Shown here piece by piece: positions 17,683-27,422 of a DNA stretch of 64,000 nt. The notes under the pieces are model-generated. The model worked only from the letters and a program-made list of their open reading frames with translations, made no database searches and was not told the origin of the DNA. A program made the position numbers and the translations under genes. Source of the DNA: Acidihalobacter yilgarnensis (lineage in GTDB: Bacteria > Pseudomonadota > Gammaproteobacteria > DSM-5130 > Acidihalobacteraceae). Position 1 is the first letter of the stretch. Every line of letters starts with the position of its first letter. The stretch lies in contig NZ_CP017415.1 in assembly GCF_001753245.1 (NCBI RefSeq), forward strand, positions 2,384,501-2,448,500, written 5' to 3'.

Positions 17683-19689
17683 ATGGCCACCCAAACCGAC
17701 CTCGATGGACTCAACCCCGCCCAGCGCGAGGCGGTGAAACAAACCGATCGCCCGCTCCTTGTGCTCGCTGGCGCGGGCAGCGGCAAGACCCGCGTGATCA
17801 CCACCAAAATCGCCCATCTGGTACGCCACTGCGGCATTCGGCCACGCGGCATCGTTGCCGTAACCTTCACCAACAAGGCAGCCCGCGAGATGAAGGCGCG
17901 CGCCGCTGCACAACTGGCTCGAGATGAAGCCCGCGGCCTGACGATTTCAACCTTCCACAATCTCGGGCTGAATTTTCTACGGCAGGAGTTACGCACCGCC
18001 GGCCTAAAGGCTGGATTTACCATCTTCGATGCGCAGGACAGCACCTCGCTGGTCAAGGAACTGATCCACAAGGACGGGGCCGGCGACGAGGAGCCGATCC
18101 GCCACTGTATTTCACGCTGGAAGAACGACCTTCGCTCGCCAGAGGAGGCCTTGGCTCAGGTCGAGGATGAACTCGAATCGCGCGCTGCCAAGGTCTATCA
18201 ACGCTATCAACGCTCACTGGCCGCCTACAACGCGGTGGATTTCGACGACCTGATTCTCCGCCCCGTGCGCATACTTGAGGACCACCCCGAGGCCCGTGAG
18301 CGCTGGCAGAATCGCGTACGCCATCTGTTGGTCGACGAATACCAGGACACCAATGCCTGCCAGTACGCCCTGATGCGCCTGCTGGTCGGTGTCGATGGTG
18401 GTCTCACCGTGGTTGGCGACGACGATCAATCGATCTATGCCTGGCGCGGCGCACGACCGGAGAACCTCACTCACCTGCAAACGGACTTTCCGCGCCTGCA
18501 GGTGGTCAAGCTCGAACAAAACTATCGCTCCACCGGACGCATTCTGGCCGCCGCGAACCACCTCATCGCCAATAATCCGCACACCTTCGAGAAACGCCTG
18601 TGGAGCGCGCTCGGCGCCGGTGAGATGCTGCGCGTCCAGCCCGCCAGCAGTGCCGAAGATGAGGCCGCCCGTGTGATTTCCGAGATCATCCGTCGCCACT
18701 TCCAGGATCGCTGCGAATACAGCGATTTCGCTATTCTCTACCGGGGTAACCATCAAGCCCGCCCCTTCGAACGCTGGCTACGTGAACACAGTATTCCCTA
18801 CCGACTCTCCGGCGGCACCGGCTTTTTCGAGCGTCAGGAGGTCAAGGATTTCATGGCCTACCTGCGCCTGCTGGTGAATCCAGACGACGATGCCGCCTTC
18901 CTCCGCGTGGTCAACACCCCTCGCCGCGGCATCGGTCCCTCTACCCTTGAGGCCCTCGGCGATTACGCAGGCGGACGCGGTGTAAGCCTGCTGGCCGCCG
19001 CCGGCGAATTGGGTCTGGAACAACAGCTGTCAGGACGTGCCGTCACCGCCCTTCGGCGTTTCACCGACTGGGTCGGCGAGCGTGCGCGCGAGATCGAAGA
19101 GGCTGAACCGGTCGCCTTCGTGCGTCGCGTGCTTGATGAAATCGATTACGCCGCCTGGCTGGAGGAGAACCACGAAGATCCCAAGGCCGCCGCGCGCAGG
19201 CTCGATTACATCCACGAACTCATCGACTGGATGCAGCGCCTGTGCAAGGACGAGCCGGAGCGGCGCCTGCCCGACCTCGTCTCGCACATGTCACTGATGG
19301 ACATCCTCGAACGCAACGGCGAAGAGAAGGATCTCAACGCGGTCAACCTGATGACGCTGCACGCCGCCAAGGGCCTGGAGTTTCCACATGTATTCCTGGT
19401 TGGCATGGAAGAGGAATTGTTGCCTCACCGCAGCAGCATCGAATCCGGCGATCTCGAAGAGGAACGTCGACTCGCCTATGTGGGGATCACCCGCGCGCGG
19501 CGTAGCCTGACCCTGACCTACGCGGAGAAGCGCAAGCGCTATGGCGAGGAATACGACTGCGAACCCAGCCGCTTCCTAGAGGAACTACCACCCGAACACC
19601 TGGAGTGGCGCCGCGAACCGCCGAGCGCCGAGGAGGCACGCGATCTCGGTCGCGCGCATCTGGCCAACCTCAAGGCCATGCTGGACTGA
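17683..19689 (+). CDS. rep: ATP-dependent DNA helicase Rep (UvrD/Rep superfamily 1)
   Basis: A 3'-5' helicase that clears proteins from DNA ahead of the replication fork. The 668 residues from the ATG at 17683 carry all superfamily 1A motifs: LAGAGSGKTRVIT (Walker A), TFTNKAAREMK (Ia), LLVDEYQDTN (II), VVGDDDQSIYAWRGA (III), LEQNYRST (IV), NLMTLHAAKGLEFPHVFLVG (V) and EERRLAYVGITRARRSL (VI). QYALMRLL after the DEYQDTN box and the length around 670 favour Rep over UvrD. murI follows after 4 bp. Confidence 0.92.
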   Translation: MATQTDLDGLNPAQREAVKQTDRPLLVLAGAGSGKTRVITTKIAHLVRHCGIRPRGIVAVTFTNKAAREMKARAAAQLARDEARGLTISTFHNLGLNFLRQELRTAGLKAGFTIFDAQDSTSLVKELIHKDGAGDEEPIRHCISRWKNDLRSPEEALAQVEDELESRAAKVYQRYQRSLAAYNAVDFDDLILRPVRILEDHPEARERWQNRVRHLLVDEYQDTNACQYALMRLLVGVDGGLTVVGDDDQSIYAWRGARPENLTHLQTDFPRLQVVKLEQNYRSTGRILAAANHLIANNPHTFEKRLWSALGAGEMLRVQPASSAEDEAARVISEIIRRHFQDRCEYSDFAILYRGNHQARPFERWLREHSIPYRLSGGTGFFERQEVKDFMAYLRLLVNPDDDAAFLRVVNTPRRGIGPSTLEALGDYAGGRGVSLLAAAGELGLEQQLSGRAVTALRRFTDWVGERAREIEEAEPVAFVRRVLDEIDYAAWLEENHEDPKAAARRLDYIHELIDWMQRLCKDEPERRLPDLVSHMSLMDILERNGEEKDLNAVNLMTLHAAKGLEFPHVFLVGMEEELLPHRSSIESGDLEEERRLAYVGITRARRSLTLTYAEKRKRYGEEYDCEPSRFLEELPPEHLEWRREPPSAEEARDLGRAHLANLKAMLD

Positions 19690-19693
19690 AACC

Positions 19694-20539
19694 ATGCACG
19701 AGATATCCGACGAACGCATCGCCGAACCTCGCAATGCCCTGCCCATCGGCGTATTCGATTCGGGCGTCGGCGGACTCACGGTGTTGCGCGCGCTGCGCGA
19801 ACGTCTGCCTGAAGAGGATCTGCTCTATCTCGGCGATATGGCACGACTGCCCTATGGCACCAAGAGCGCGCAAACCGTCAGCCGCTATGCCTGCCAGGCA
19901 GCCGGCGTTCTGGCCACGCGTGGTATCAAGCTGCTAGTGGTGGCTTGCAACACCGCCTCCGCGCTGGCGCTCGATGCACTGCGCGAGCACTTTCCCGGAC
20001 TGCCGGTGATCGGCGTACTCGAACCCGGCGCGGCAGCGGCCTGCGCCGCCACACGCAGCGGACGGGTTGCCGTCATCGCTACAGAGGGCACCGTACGGGG
20101 CGGCGCCTACGTCCGCGCCATCCAGGCACGACGCCCGGAGGTCCAGGTCAGCGCCACCGCCTGTCCATTGTTTGTCTCGCTGGCGGAGGAAGGCTGGCAT
20201 ACGGGACCGGTCGTCGAGGCCGTGGCCCGACATTACCTCGAACCGGTGCTCGAAGCCGCAGCGCCAGACGTACTGGTGCTCGGCTGCACCCATTTCCCGG
20301 TATTCAGCGACACCCTGAGCGCCCTGGTGGGATCCGGCACCATGCTGGTGGACTCAGCCTCAACCACCGCCGACGCCGTCGCCGAGATGCTGTTACACAA
20401 TCGACTCAACGCGGCGAGCGGGCGGATCGGCCAGAGCCATTATATGACCACCGATGCACCGGAGCGCTTCGCCCGCGTCGCGCGCGCATTTCTGGGCGCC
20501 GAGCAAGCGCCATCTCGGGTCGAGCTGGTCGACCTGTGA
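19694..20539 (+). CDS. murI: Glutamate racemase MurI
   Basis: It makes D-glutamate for peptidoglycan precursors in the cytoplasm. The 281-residue product shows IGVFDSGVGGLTVLRAL near the N-terminus, PYGTKS, the first catalytic cysteine Cys85 in VVACNTAS, and the second, Cys198, in VLGCTHFPV. It starts 4 bp after rep and is likely co-transcribed with it. Confidence 0.95.
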   Translation: MHEISDERIAEPRNALPIGVFDSGVGGLTVLRALRERLPEEDLLYLGDMARLPYGTKSAQTVSRYACQAAGVLATRGIKLLVVACNTASALALDALREHFPGLPVIGVLEPGAAAACAATRSGRVAVIATEGTVRGGAYVRAIQARRPEVQVSATACPLFVSLAEEGWHTGPVVEAVARHYLEPVLEAAAPDVLVLGCTHFPVFSDTLSALVGSGTMLVDSASTTADAVAEMLLHNRLNAASGRIGQSHYMTTDAPERFARVARAFLGAEQAPSRVELVDL

Positions 20540-20587
20540 GCTCTCATGCGTTCGTGATATGTTGGAGCCCCGCGTTGGGAATTGCCC

Positions 20588-20794
20588 ATGGATAACGAAA
20601 ATACCGCCGACCTGCAGGCCCGCATCACAGCCCTCAAGCTGGAACATCGCGATCTCGATGCCGCCATCGTCGCGATGACCCTCGCACCCGGCGCGGACCA
20701 GTTGCAATTGACCCGTCTCAAGCGCCGTAAGCTCCAACTCAAAGACAGCATCGCGCGACTGGAAAGCCGTCTGATTCCCGACCTCGACGCCTGA
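20588..20794 (+). CDS. YdcH-like (DUF465) small helical protein
   Basis: A 68-residue protein, nearly all predicted helix: LQARITALKLEHRDLDAAIV, then LQLTRLKRRKLQLKDSIARL. The paired EHRDLD and LKRRKLQLKD segments are the hallmark of the DUF465/YdcH family, whose function is unknown. The ATG at 20588 is used in preference to an upstream TTG two codons earlier. It follows murI by 48 bp. Confidence 0.8.
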   Translation: MDNENTADLQARITALKLEHRDLDAAIVAMTLAPGADQLQLTRLKRRKLQLKDSIARLESRLIPDLDA

Positions 20795-20848
20795 GCGGCG
20801 CCACCCTCACGCGCGTCATGACGCGCATCATTGAAGAAACACGCATCG

Positions 20849-21094
20849 CTAATAGTGCGGTGGCGGGGGTTCCTGCTCGGGCGACAATGACGCCGCCGGA
20901 GCAAGTTCGATCAATTGTCCCTTCAAACGATCGATGGCCAACCAGGCATCACGCAGCTCACGCTCACGCATCAGCAACGCATCGGTCAGGGCGTCCATCG
21001 AGGCCTCCAGATGGGCCATGCGCTCTTCCAGCTCGATGACCCGCTGCATGCCCGCCTCGCCCAAGCTCGTCTTTCCCACGGCACCTGAACTCAC
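20849..21094 (-). CDS. slyX: SlyX family protein
   Basis: A small coiled-coil protein (81 residues, possibly 66 from the second Met, MQRVIELEERMAHLEASMDA) ending in the SlyX signature PPPPHY. Its role is unknown. The start overlaps the stop of the upstream SPFH gene by 4 bp, so translation is coupled. Its end faces the YdcH-like gene across a 54-bp gap. Confidence 0.85.
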   Translation of the reverse strand: MSSGAVGKTSLGEAGMQRVIELEERMAHLEASMDALTDALLMRERELRDAWLAIDRLKGQLIELAPAASLSPEQEPPPPHY

Positions 21095-22038
21095 TTGACG
21101 CTCTCGCTGGGACCGGCAGATCCGACCGGCAGATCGGCGATGCGCATGGCGGTCGCCACCATGCGCGACAAATCACCGGTATCGGCGGGGATCACCACCG
21201 TGGTACCGGCCTTGGCCAGGTTGCCCCATTGGATAATAAAGTCCTTGGCCACCTGCATTCGCATGGCCTGCTCACCCCCCGGTGCCTGTAGCGAGGTTGC
21301 AATGGCACCGATCGCACTTGCAGTGGCTTCAGCTACGAGCTGAATGGCCTTGCCCTGCCCCTGAGCCTCTAGAATCCGCGCCTGACGGTCGCCCTCGGCC
21401 AAATTGATTTGCTGCTGACGCTCGCCCTCTGAGATATTGATCTGCTGCTGCTTTTCACCCTCCGAGCGCGCGATCATGGCGCGCTTCTCGCGCTCAGCGG
21501 TGATCTGCAATTCCATCGCGCGCAACACCTCCTCCGGCGGAGAGATATCGCGGATTTCATACCGCAATACCTTTACGCCCCAGTTCACTGCCGCTTCGTC
21601 AAGAACATTGACCACCTCGGTGTTAAGCTCCTGGCGCGACGACAGCACTTGATCCAGGTGCAGGTGACCGACGGTCGAACGCATGGTGGTCTGCGCCAGC
21701 TGCACCACGGCCGCCACCGGATCCGAGGTGCCATAGGCCGCAGCACGCGCATCGGTGATCTGGAAATAAAGCACGCCGTCGACACTGACCTGCGTGTTGT
21801 CCAATGTAATGCAAACCTGTTTGGGAATATCGACAGGTGTCTCGCGCAGATCGAAGCGGTAAGGCACGTTGTCGACAATGGGGATAATCACGTTAAGCCC
21901 GGGTTCCAGTACGCGGTTGAAGCGTCCCAGACGTTCAACCACCCAACCACGCTGCTGTGGCACGATGCGTATACCGCGGACAATGACGAAAACGACAATC
22001 ACGGCAAGTGCGATCAGTACGACAAACAATGGACTCAT
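21091..22038 (-). CDS. qmcA: SPFH/band 7 membrane protein (QmcA/stomatin-like)
   Basis: Starting at 22038, with AAGGAG in place, the product has 315 residues. One N-terminal membrane segment (MSPLFVVLIALAVIVVFVIV) is followed by the band 7 domain (RGWVVERLGRFNRVLEPGLN, VITLDNTQVSVDGVLYFQ-like strands, LDQVLSSRQELN) and a Glu/Gln/Ala-rich coiled coil (EKQQQINISEGERQQQINLA). These proteins form large ring-shaped membrane cages that partner with NfeD and the FtsH or other quality-control proteases. An NfeD gene lies directly upstream. A start at 22140 would add a Pro/Arg-rich leader and overlap nfeD; rejected. Confidence 0.9.
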   Translation of the reverse strand: MSPLFVVLIALAVIVVFVIVRGIRIVPQQRGWVVERLGRFNRVLEPGLNVIIPIVDNVPYRFDLRETPVDIPKQVCITLDNTQVSVDGVLYFQITDARAAAYGTSDPVAAVVQLAQTTMRSTVGHLHLDQVLSSRQELNTEVVNVLDEAAVNWGVKVLRYEIRDISPPEEVLRAMELQITAEREKRAMIARSEGEKQQQINISEGERQQQINLAEGDRQARILEAQGQGKAIQLVAEATASAIGAIATSLQAPGGEQAMRMQVAKDFIIQWGNLAKAGTTVVIPADTGDLSRMVATAMRIADLPVGSAGPSESVK

Positions 22039-22093
22039 CTTGGAACTCCTTGGGGCGGGAAACGGACGAACATCTCGATACGGCCGAACTTTA

Positions 22094-22549
22094 TCAATGC
22101 TGCTCTCTGTTTGAGACGGGGGTCGCGGGTAACGGGGCAAGGATGAGCCGGTTGCCTTCGCGGCGCAAAATGCGTAATTGCTCGCCTACATGCGCCTCGC
22201 CGCCATCGGCAAGCACAGCAGCCCATTCGGTGCCGCGGTAGCGCACACGCAGCGCATGGGTGTCGACGCGCGTCACCTCGACTTCATGCCCGCTGTCGTC
22301 CTGCGCGGTGCGTTCAGAGGCAGCATTGCTCAGGCGCCGCCGCAAGCGGTGCGCCACCACCAAAAACAGTAGCGACAACAGCGTGGCCAGTCCCAGATCG
22401 GCGGTTGCGCCCAGTCGCCAAGCAAGTTCGGCACCGCCGGCCAGCAACAATGCTGATCCGAAGGCAAACAGATAAAAGGTACCGCTGACGATCTCGGCGG
22501 CGCACAGCGCGGCTCCGATCAACACCAGCAGCGTGCCCAGACTATTCAT
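22094..22549 (-). CDS. NfeD-like membrane protein
   Basis: A 151-residue short NfeD: two to three N-terminal membrane helices (LGTLLVLIGAALCAAEIVSG, YLFAFGSALLLAGGAELAWR, LGLATLLSLLFLVVAH) and a C-terminal OB-fold (VTRVDTHALRVRYRGTEWAA, GEAHVGEQLRILRREGNRLI). NfeD OB-folds bind SPFH partners, and the qmcA-like gene starts 55 bp downstream on the same strand. The start at 22549 is preferred to 22582. Confidence 0.88.
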   Translation of the reverse strand: MNSLGTLLVLIGAALCAAEIVSGTFYLFAFGSALLLAGGAELAWRLGATADLGLATLLSLLFLVVAHRLRRRLSNAASERTAQDDSGHEVEVTRVDTHALRVRYRGTEWAAVLADGGEAHVGEQLRILRREGNRLILAPLPATPVSNREQH

Positions 22550-22713
22550 GGCGGAGGCCCCCTGACCCGTCGACTGCGACAAGCCGCCCTTAGGGCAGCA
22601 AATTGTTGGTTATCCTATACCGTGCCGATACCGAAACCCACCCAATACCGTCACCCCTTCACAGGCGCATCCGAACCCACGCCACACCGCCGGCGCAAAC
22701 GAGAACCCAGCCC

Positions 22714-23481
22714 ATGTGGCCACTGAACCGACAGCCCGCAATACCGGCTTTTTCATCAGACGCATGGATGCGAGCGAGCGCGGGACAGGCCGTGCTGGAA
22801 ATTCTGGGACAAACCGAGCGCGAACGCCTGTGGGCCCTGGCGCACGCCTTCCTGCATAGCCGTAGCATCCAACCCGTCGGCAACCTCACTCTGGACGATA
22901 GACACCGCCTACGCATCGCACTGCTCGTCGCCCTACCCGTGCTCGGACTCGATCTCGGTTGGTATCGCGGATTGCACGAATTGATCATCTACCCCGACGC
23001 GTTTGCGCCCAATCGCAACTGGATCGACGAATACGGCATTGCACACACCGGGCGGCAAGCCTTGAGCGGCGAAGCCTGGGATGAAGGCCTGATACTGCTC
23101 TCCTGGGCCGACATAGAGGCCGCCGGCCCGCTCGATGGTCATCACGTGGTACTGCACGAATGCGCCCATTGGCTAGACCTACAGAACGGCGCCGCCAACG
23201 GCCGCCCGCCGTTGCATCGGGATATGGATCCGACGGATTGGACACACCATTTCTCCGTCGCTTATGCCGATTTTTCCGCATCGCCCCGTCACTGCTGCGC
23301 AGCACTCGACCCCTATGCAGCCGAGAATCCGGCCGAGTTTTTCGCCGTCTGCTGCGAACTGTTCTTCGAGCGTCCGCAGGCACTGCATGACTGCTGGCCT
23401 GATATCCATCGACTACTCGTCGCCTTTTTCCGGCAGCGGCCGGACGACCGCATCCATCCCGATACAGGACGCCCATCATGA
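22714..23481 (+). CDS. mtfA: Zinc metallopeptidase of the MtfA (Mlc titration factor) family
   Basis: MtfA is a cytosolic zinc aminopeptidase; in E. coli it also binds the glucose regulator Mlc. The 255-residue product has the zinc motif in VVLHECAHWLDLQNG (HExxH) and the downstream glutamate ligand region AENPAEFFAVCCELFFERP, with the family block LIIYPDAF and ILLSWADIEA. The start at 22714 gives the usual family N-terminus. The stop overlaps the next gene start (ATGA). Confidence 0.88.
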   Translation: MWPLNRQPAIPAFSSDAWMRASAGQAVLEILGQTERERLWALAHAFLHSRSIQPVGNLTLDDRHRLRIALLVALPVLGLDLGWYRGLHELIIYPDAFAPNRNWIDEYGIAHTGRQALSGEAWDEGLILLSWADIEAAGPLDGHHVVLHECAHWLDLQNGAANGRPPLHRDMDPTDWTHHFSVAYADFSASPRHCCAALDPYAAENPAEFFAVCCELFFERPQALHDCWPDIHRLLVAFFRQRPDDRIHPDTGRPS

Positions 23482-24716
23482 GTCCGCAACCACAACGCGA
23501 ATCCATCCAGTTCACCAATGCGCGGGGCGAGCGCCTGGCCGGCGTGCTACACCTGCCCGCCGGCACGCCTCGCGCCAGTGTGCTCTATGCCGCCTGCTTC
23601 ACCTGCGGCAAGGACATTCCGGTAGCCCTGCGCATGGGCAACGCCCTGGCCGACGCCGGCTTTGCTATGCTGCGCTTCGATCTTGCCGGGCTCGGTGAGA
23701 GCGAGGGCAACTTTGCCGACGGTAGCTTCAGCGCCCAAGTGGAGGATCTGCTCCACGCTGCCGCCTGGCTCGGGCAACAAGGTCTGCCGCCGCAACTATT
23801 GATCGGCCACAGCATCGGTGGCGGCGCCGTACTTACGGCCGCACCGAAACTGCCTTCGGTGCGCGCGGTGGCGACCCTCGCGGCACCCGCCGGGCTCGAT
23901 CACCTCGCCGAGCTGCTGCGCACGGCCGCCGAGCATCGTGAAGACGGCAGCGCATCGCTGATGCTCGGCGGCCGCCGCTTCGAATTCGCGGCGGCATTCC
24001 TACAGGATCTGGAGCGGCATCCACCGTTCACCGAGGTCGCGCGAACACTGGCTCGACCGCTCTTCGTACTCCACGCCCCAGGGGACGACGTCGTGCCCTA
24101 TGCGCACGGCCTGGCCCTATTCGAGGCTGCCGCCGAGCCACGCAGCTTCGTCAGCCTGGACGGTGCCGATCACTTGCTGCGCCGGCAGGTCGATGTGAAT
24201 TATGTGGCCACGCTGATCACGGGCTGGGCAACCCGCCACCTCGAACCCGGGCAGCTGCCGAAGGCGGCACCACAGATCAGTCTCGACGGAACCGAGGTGC
24301 TGGTACGTAACCGTCCAGGGCAGCGTTTCACCCAGGACATTCATACCCCTGATCATCACTGGGTTGCCGACGAACCTGCCGCACGGGACGGCGATAACCT
24401 GGGACCCGCACCCTATCCCTTGCTACTCGGTGCGCTCGGCGCCTGCACCGCGATGACCCTGGAAGGTTATGCGGCGCACAAGGGCTGGCCGCTCACCGCC
24501 GTCACCGTGCGGCTGGAACACCGCATCGAAGCCGAGCGAGGGGCGGGGGCACTGGCCATCGAACGGCATATCGAGCTCGAGGGTCCGCTCGATGCAGCAC
24601 AGCGCACGCGGCTGCTGGATATTGCCAACCGCTGTCCGGTACACCGCAGCCTGAGCAGCGCCCCCATCGCCATCCGCACCGAGCTGACACCCGGCACGGC
24701 TGAACCAGACGCCTAA
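23478..24716 (+). CDS. Alpha/beta-hydrolase fused to an OsmC-like domain
   Basis: A 412-residue fusion. Residues ~10-255 are an alpha/beta-hydrolase with the nucleophile elbow GHSIGGG, an acidic residue in HAPGDDVVPY and a His in LDGADHLL. Residues ~270-405 are an OsmC-like domain with its two redox cysteines in LGACTAMTLEGYA and RCPVHRSL. OsmC/Ohr domains reduce organic peroxides; fused proteins of this kind are common and poorly characterised. It is coupled to mtfA by a 4-bp overlap. Confidence 0.88.
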   Translation: MSPQPQRESIQFTNARGERLAGVLHLPAGTPRASVLYAACFTCGKDIPVALRMGNALADAGFAMLRFDLAGLGESEGNFADGSFSAQVEDLLHAAAWLGQQGLPPQLLIGHSIGGGAVLTAAPKLPSVRAVATLAAPAGLDHLAELLRTAAEHREDGSASLMLGGRRFEFAAAFLQDLERHPPFTEVARTLARPLFVLHAPGDDVVPYAHGLALFEAAAEPRSFVSLDGADHLLRRQVDVNYVATLITGWATRHLEPGQLPKAAPQISLDGTEVLVRNRPGQRFTQDIHTPDHHWVADEPAARDGDNLGPAPYPLLLGALGACTAMTLEGYAAHKGWPLTAVTVRLEHRIEAERGAGALAIERHIELEGPLDAAQRTRLLDIANRCPVHRSLSSAPIAIRTELTPGTAEPDA

Positions 24717-25030
24717 GGCGCCTCGCGATAGGCGGAAATCAGCACCTCGTGCTGCTCCAGACGACCCTCGCCGCGAAACGCTTCCTTGGGCAGCGGATTG
24801 CGGTGCGCCTCTTTGAAGTCCTCACTACCGATCCAATTGCGGAAGGCCTCCTCGCTCTCCCAGCGCGTCAGTACGATCCAGGGCGCATCCGGCGACTTCG
24901 GACGCATCACCTCCATGCTCACGAAGCCTTGTTGATGCTCGACCTGACCGCTGCGGCGGCGGAACCGCGTCTCGAATTCCTCTTCCCAGCCTTCAGCAAC
25001 GGGCACTCGGTTGGCCACTACATACATCAT
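24713..25030 (-). CDS. Antibiotic-biosynthesis-monooxygenase-fold protein
   Basis: A 105-residue ferredoxin-like protein of the ABM family, which includes heme-degrading IsdG-like and quinol monooxygenases: MMYVVANRVPVAEGWEEEFE, GFVSMEVMRPKSPDAPWIVL, TRWESEEAFRNWIGSEDFKE. The start at 25030 follows GAGGAGA. A longer frame to 25288 runs through purT and is not real. The C-terminus overlaps the hydrolase-OsmC gene by 4 bp tail to tail. The N- plus Trp-containing motif resembles heme-degrading members, but activity is not proven. Confidence 0.78.
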   Translation of the reverse strand: MMYVVANRVPVAEGWEEEFETRFRRRSGQVEHQQGFVSMEVMRPKSPDAPWIVLTRWESEEAFRNWIGSEDFKEAHRNPLPKEAFRGEGRLEQHEVLISAYREAP

Positions 25031-25064
25031 CGGATCGTCTCCTCGGGGTGATTGTGGATAATCA

Positions 25065-26291
25065 TCAGGGTGCCACCGGGCGCACACGCGACGCAGCCTC
25101 GCTGGCACGCGCACGCGCCTCATCAATGTCATGTCCGCGGGCCAGCGCGACACCCATGCGCCGTCGCTCGAAGGCCTCCGGCTTGCCGAACAGCCGTAGC
25201 TCGGTGCCAGGGACGGCCAGCGCCTCGTCCACGCCCTCGAATACAAGGCCGCGCGCGTCCATCCCGCCGTAGACCACAGCGCTGGCACCTGGGTTCAGCA
25301 TTTCGGTCGATACCGGCAAGCCGAGGATGGCACGCGCATGTAGGGCGAACTCACTCTGAGTCTGGGTAATCAGGGTGACCAGTCCGGTGTCGTGCGGACG
25401 CGGACTGACCTCGCTGAACCAGACTTCATCACCGCGCACGAACAACTCGACGCCGAAGATACCGCGCCCACCGAGGGCGTCGGTCACCTTGAGCGCAATG
25501 TCGCGGGCACGTCCCAGCGCCACCGGATTCATCGGCTGGGGCTGCCAACTTTCCACGTAGTCGCCCAGCACCTGGCGATGCCCAATAGGCTCACAGAACT
25601 GTGTCCGCACCTCGCCATCCGCATCACGCGCACGCACCGTGAGCAAGGTGATCTCGAACTCGAAGTCGATCATTTCCTCGACGATGACCCGGTCGAGACG
25701 CACACGCCCGCCACTCTGCGCGTAGGCCCAGGCAGCTTCGACCTCGTCGGCGCTGCGCAGCGATGACTGCCCCTTGCCCGAAGACGACATCACCGGCTTG
25801 ACCAGGCAAGGAAAGCCGATGGCGTTGCAGGCCACCCGCAGATCGTCCAGCGAGTCGGCAAAGGCATAGCGCGAAGTGGGCAGCGCAAGCGTCTCTGCCG
25901 CGAGGCGCCGTATACCCTCACGGTTCATGGTCAGCTGAGCCGCGCGCGCAGTGGGGATGACCTCGGCAAGCCCTTCAGCCTCGATTTCCGCCAACGTGTC
26001 AGTGGCGATGGCCTCGATCTCAGGCACAACGAGCTGTGGACGTTCGGCCTCGATCAACGCGCGCAACGCCGCACCGTCACTCATATCGATCACCCGCGCA
26101 TGCTGGGCCACCTGATGTCCCGGGGCGTCCGCGTAACGATCCACAGCAATTACCTCGACACCGAGCCGCTGCAGCGCGATGATCACCTCTTTGCCCAGCT
26201 CGCCTGCACCAAGCAGCATCACTCGGGTGGCATTCGGGTGAACGGCGTACCCAATCGCATGTCTGATTCCTTCGATGGCAAAGGCCGCCAT
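25065..26291 (-). CDS. purT: Formate-dependent GAR transformylase PurT
   Basis: An ATP-grasp enzyme that formylates glycinamide ribonucleotide from formate in purine synthesis. The product has [20 protein letters not shown] at the N-terminus, [17 protein letters not shown] (ATP-grasp loop), [32 protein letters not shown], and [17 protein letters not shown] (metal ligands). Starting at 26291 gives 408 residues, a little longer than E. coli PurT. 34 bp before the monooxygenase gene on the same strand. Confidence 0.95.
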   Translation of the reverse strand: MAAFAIEGIRHAIGYAVHPNATRVMLLGAGELGKEVIIALQRLGVEVIAVDRYADAPGHQVAQHARVIDMSDGAALRALIEAERPQLVVPEIEAIATDTLAEIEAEGLAEVIPTARAAQLTMNREGIRRLAAETLALPTSRYAFADSLDDLRVACNAIGFPCLVKPVMSSSGKGQSSLRSADEVEAAWAYAQSGGRVRLDRVIVEEMIDFEFEITLLTVRARDADGEVRTQFCEPIGHRQVLGDYVESWQPQPMNPVALGRARDIALKVTDALGGRGIFGVELFVRGDEVWFSEVSPRPHDTGLVTLITQTQSEFALHARAILGLPVSTEMLNPGASAVVYGGMDARGLVFEGVDEALAVPGTELRLFGKPEAFERRRMGVALARGHDIDEARARASEAASRVRPVAP

Positions 26292-26389
26292 TATAGCCAC
26301 GCTCCGCACCCGCTCCGACATGCGCCTGTCGTCTAAGCGGTGCTAGGATATGCCCCCTCCGTGTTCCAATCGCCACCGAGCAAGTGCCC

Positions 26390-27418
26390 ATGAGCAGCCA
26401 AAACGACTCCCTGCGTCAAGACATCATGCGCCGCGCACAGGGCGCGGTGAGCCTAAATATTGCCTACATCGGCATCGCCAACGGCCTGTTCGCGGCCGTA
26501 GATCAGCTGACGCACGCCAGCGTACCGGAACTCGCCCAGGCCGCCGGCATGAATTCCGGCTACGTAGATCGCTGGTGCGATGCAGCCTATGCATTTGAAT
26601 TTCTTGAAGAAATAGAGCCAGGCGTATTCCGCCTCAGCGAAATGGGCCGCGCCTTCATCCCCGATGGTCCCGGTACGCTGATGCCTTTTGCAGTGCAGTC
26701 CGTACTCGCCGCGCACATGGCCGAGCGCGCCGCCGGCCTGATGCGCACGGGCGAACGCCCTGGCGAATCGGTCCTTGCCGAACGCGAGACGATCCTCCCC
26801 TGGTTCGGCCCGATGCTCGAATATCAATTCGGGCCGCTGCTGGACAAGCAAGTCCTCGAACAAGTGCCCGTATTCCGAGACGTCGACTCACGCGGTGGCT
26901 TGGCGGTCGATCTCGGTTGCGGCAACGGCTGGTATCTGCGCCGCCTTGCCCGCCGGTACCCGAATCTGCGCGGCATTGGCATGGACGGCTTCGAGGAAAA
27001 CGTCAACCAGGCCACCCGTCTGGCGGAAACCGAAGGCTTCGGCGACCGACTGAAGTTCGCCGTTGGCGACCTCAATCGCTTCCATATCGAGGAACCGGTC
27101 GACTTGATCGCCATGAATCGCGCCCTGCACCACGTCTGGGACCAAAAGGAAAATGTCTTCCGCATCTTGCGTGAACACCTCAAGCCCGGCGGTGCAGCCG
27201 TCATCTGGGAACCCAACTGGCCGGCCAATCGCGGCGACCTGCGCAGCCCCGAGCGACGCGCCATGGCCTTCCAGAATCTCACCGAACACGTCCAGGGCAA
27301 TCACTTCCTGCGCCCCGAAGAGATCGCAGAGCAATTCCGCGCCGTCGGCCTCAAGCCGGAGGTCTATTTCGTTGCTGACGGCCGCGACGCGGTGGTCACC
27401 GGCACCCTGACGGATTAA
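26390..27418 (+). CDS. SAM-dependent methyltransferase with N-terminal helical domain
   Basis: The 342-residue product has a winged-helix-like N-terminal domain (residues ~10-90: SLNIAYIGIANGLFAAVDQL, VPELAQAAGMNSGYVDRWCD), the layout of O-methyltransferase-like proteins. The class I core follows: VDLGCGNGWYLRRLARR, GIGMDGFEENVNQA, MNRALHHVWDQKENVFRILR, HLKPGGAAVIWEPNW. The substrate is unknown. The ATG at 26390 is chosen over a GTG at 26384. Confidence 0.8.
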   Translation: MSSQNDSLRQDIMRRAQGAVSLNIAYIGIANGLFAAVDQLTHASVPELAQAAGMNSGYVDRWCDAAYAFEFLEEIEPGVFRLSEMGRAFIPDGPGTLMPFAVQSVLAAHMAERAAGLMRTGERPGESVLAERETILPWFGPMLEYQFGPLLDKQVLEQVPVFRDVDSRGGLAVDLGCGNGWYLRRLARRYPNLRGIGMDGFEENVNQATRLAETEGFGDRLKFAVGDLNRFHIEEPVDLIAMNRALHHVWDQKENVFRILREHLKPGGAAVIWEPNWPANRGDLRSPERRAMAFQNLTEHVQGNHFLRPEEIAEQFRAVGLKPEVYFVADGRDAVVTGTLTD

Positions 27419-27422
27419 ACAC

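Noticed and set aside
24713-25288. 191-residue version of the monooxygenase gene
   Set aside because: The first 86 residues are a shifted frame of purT; the ATG at 25030 has the ribosome-binding site.
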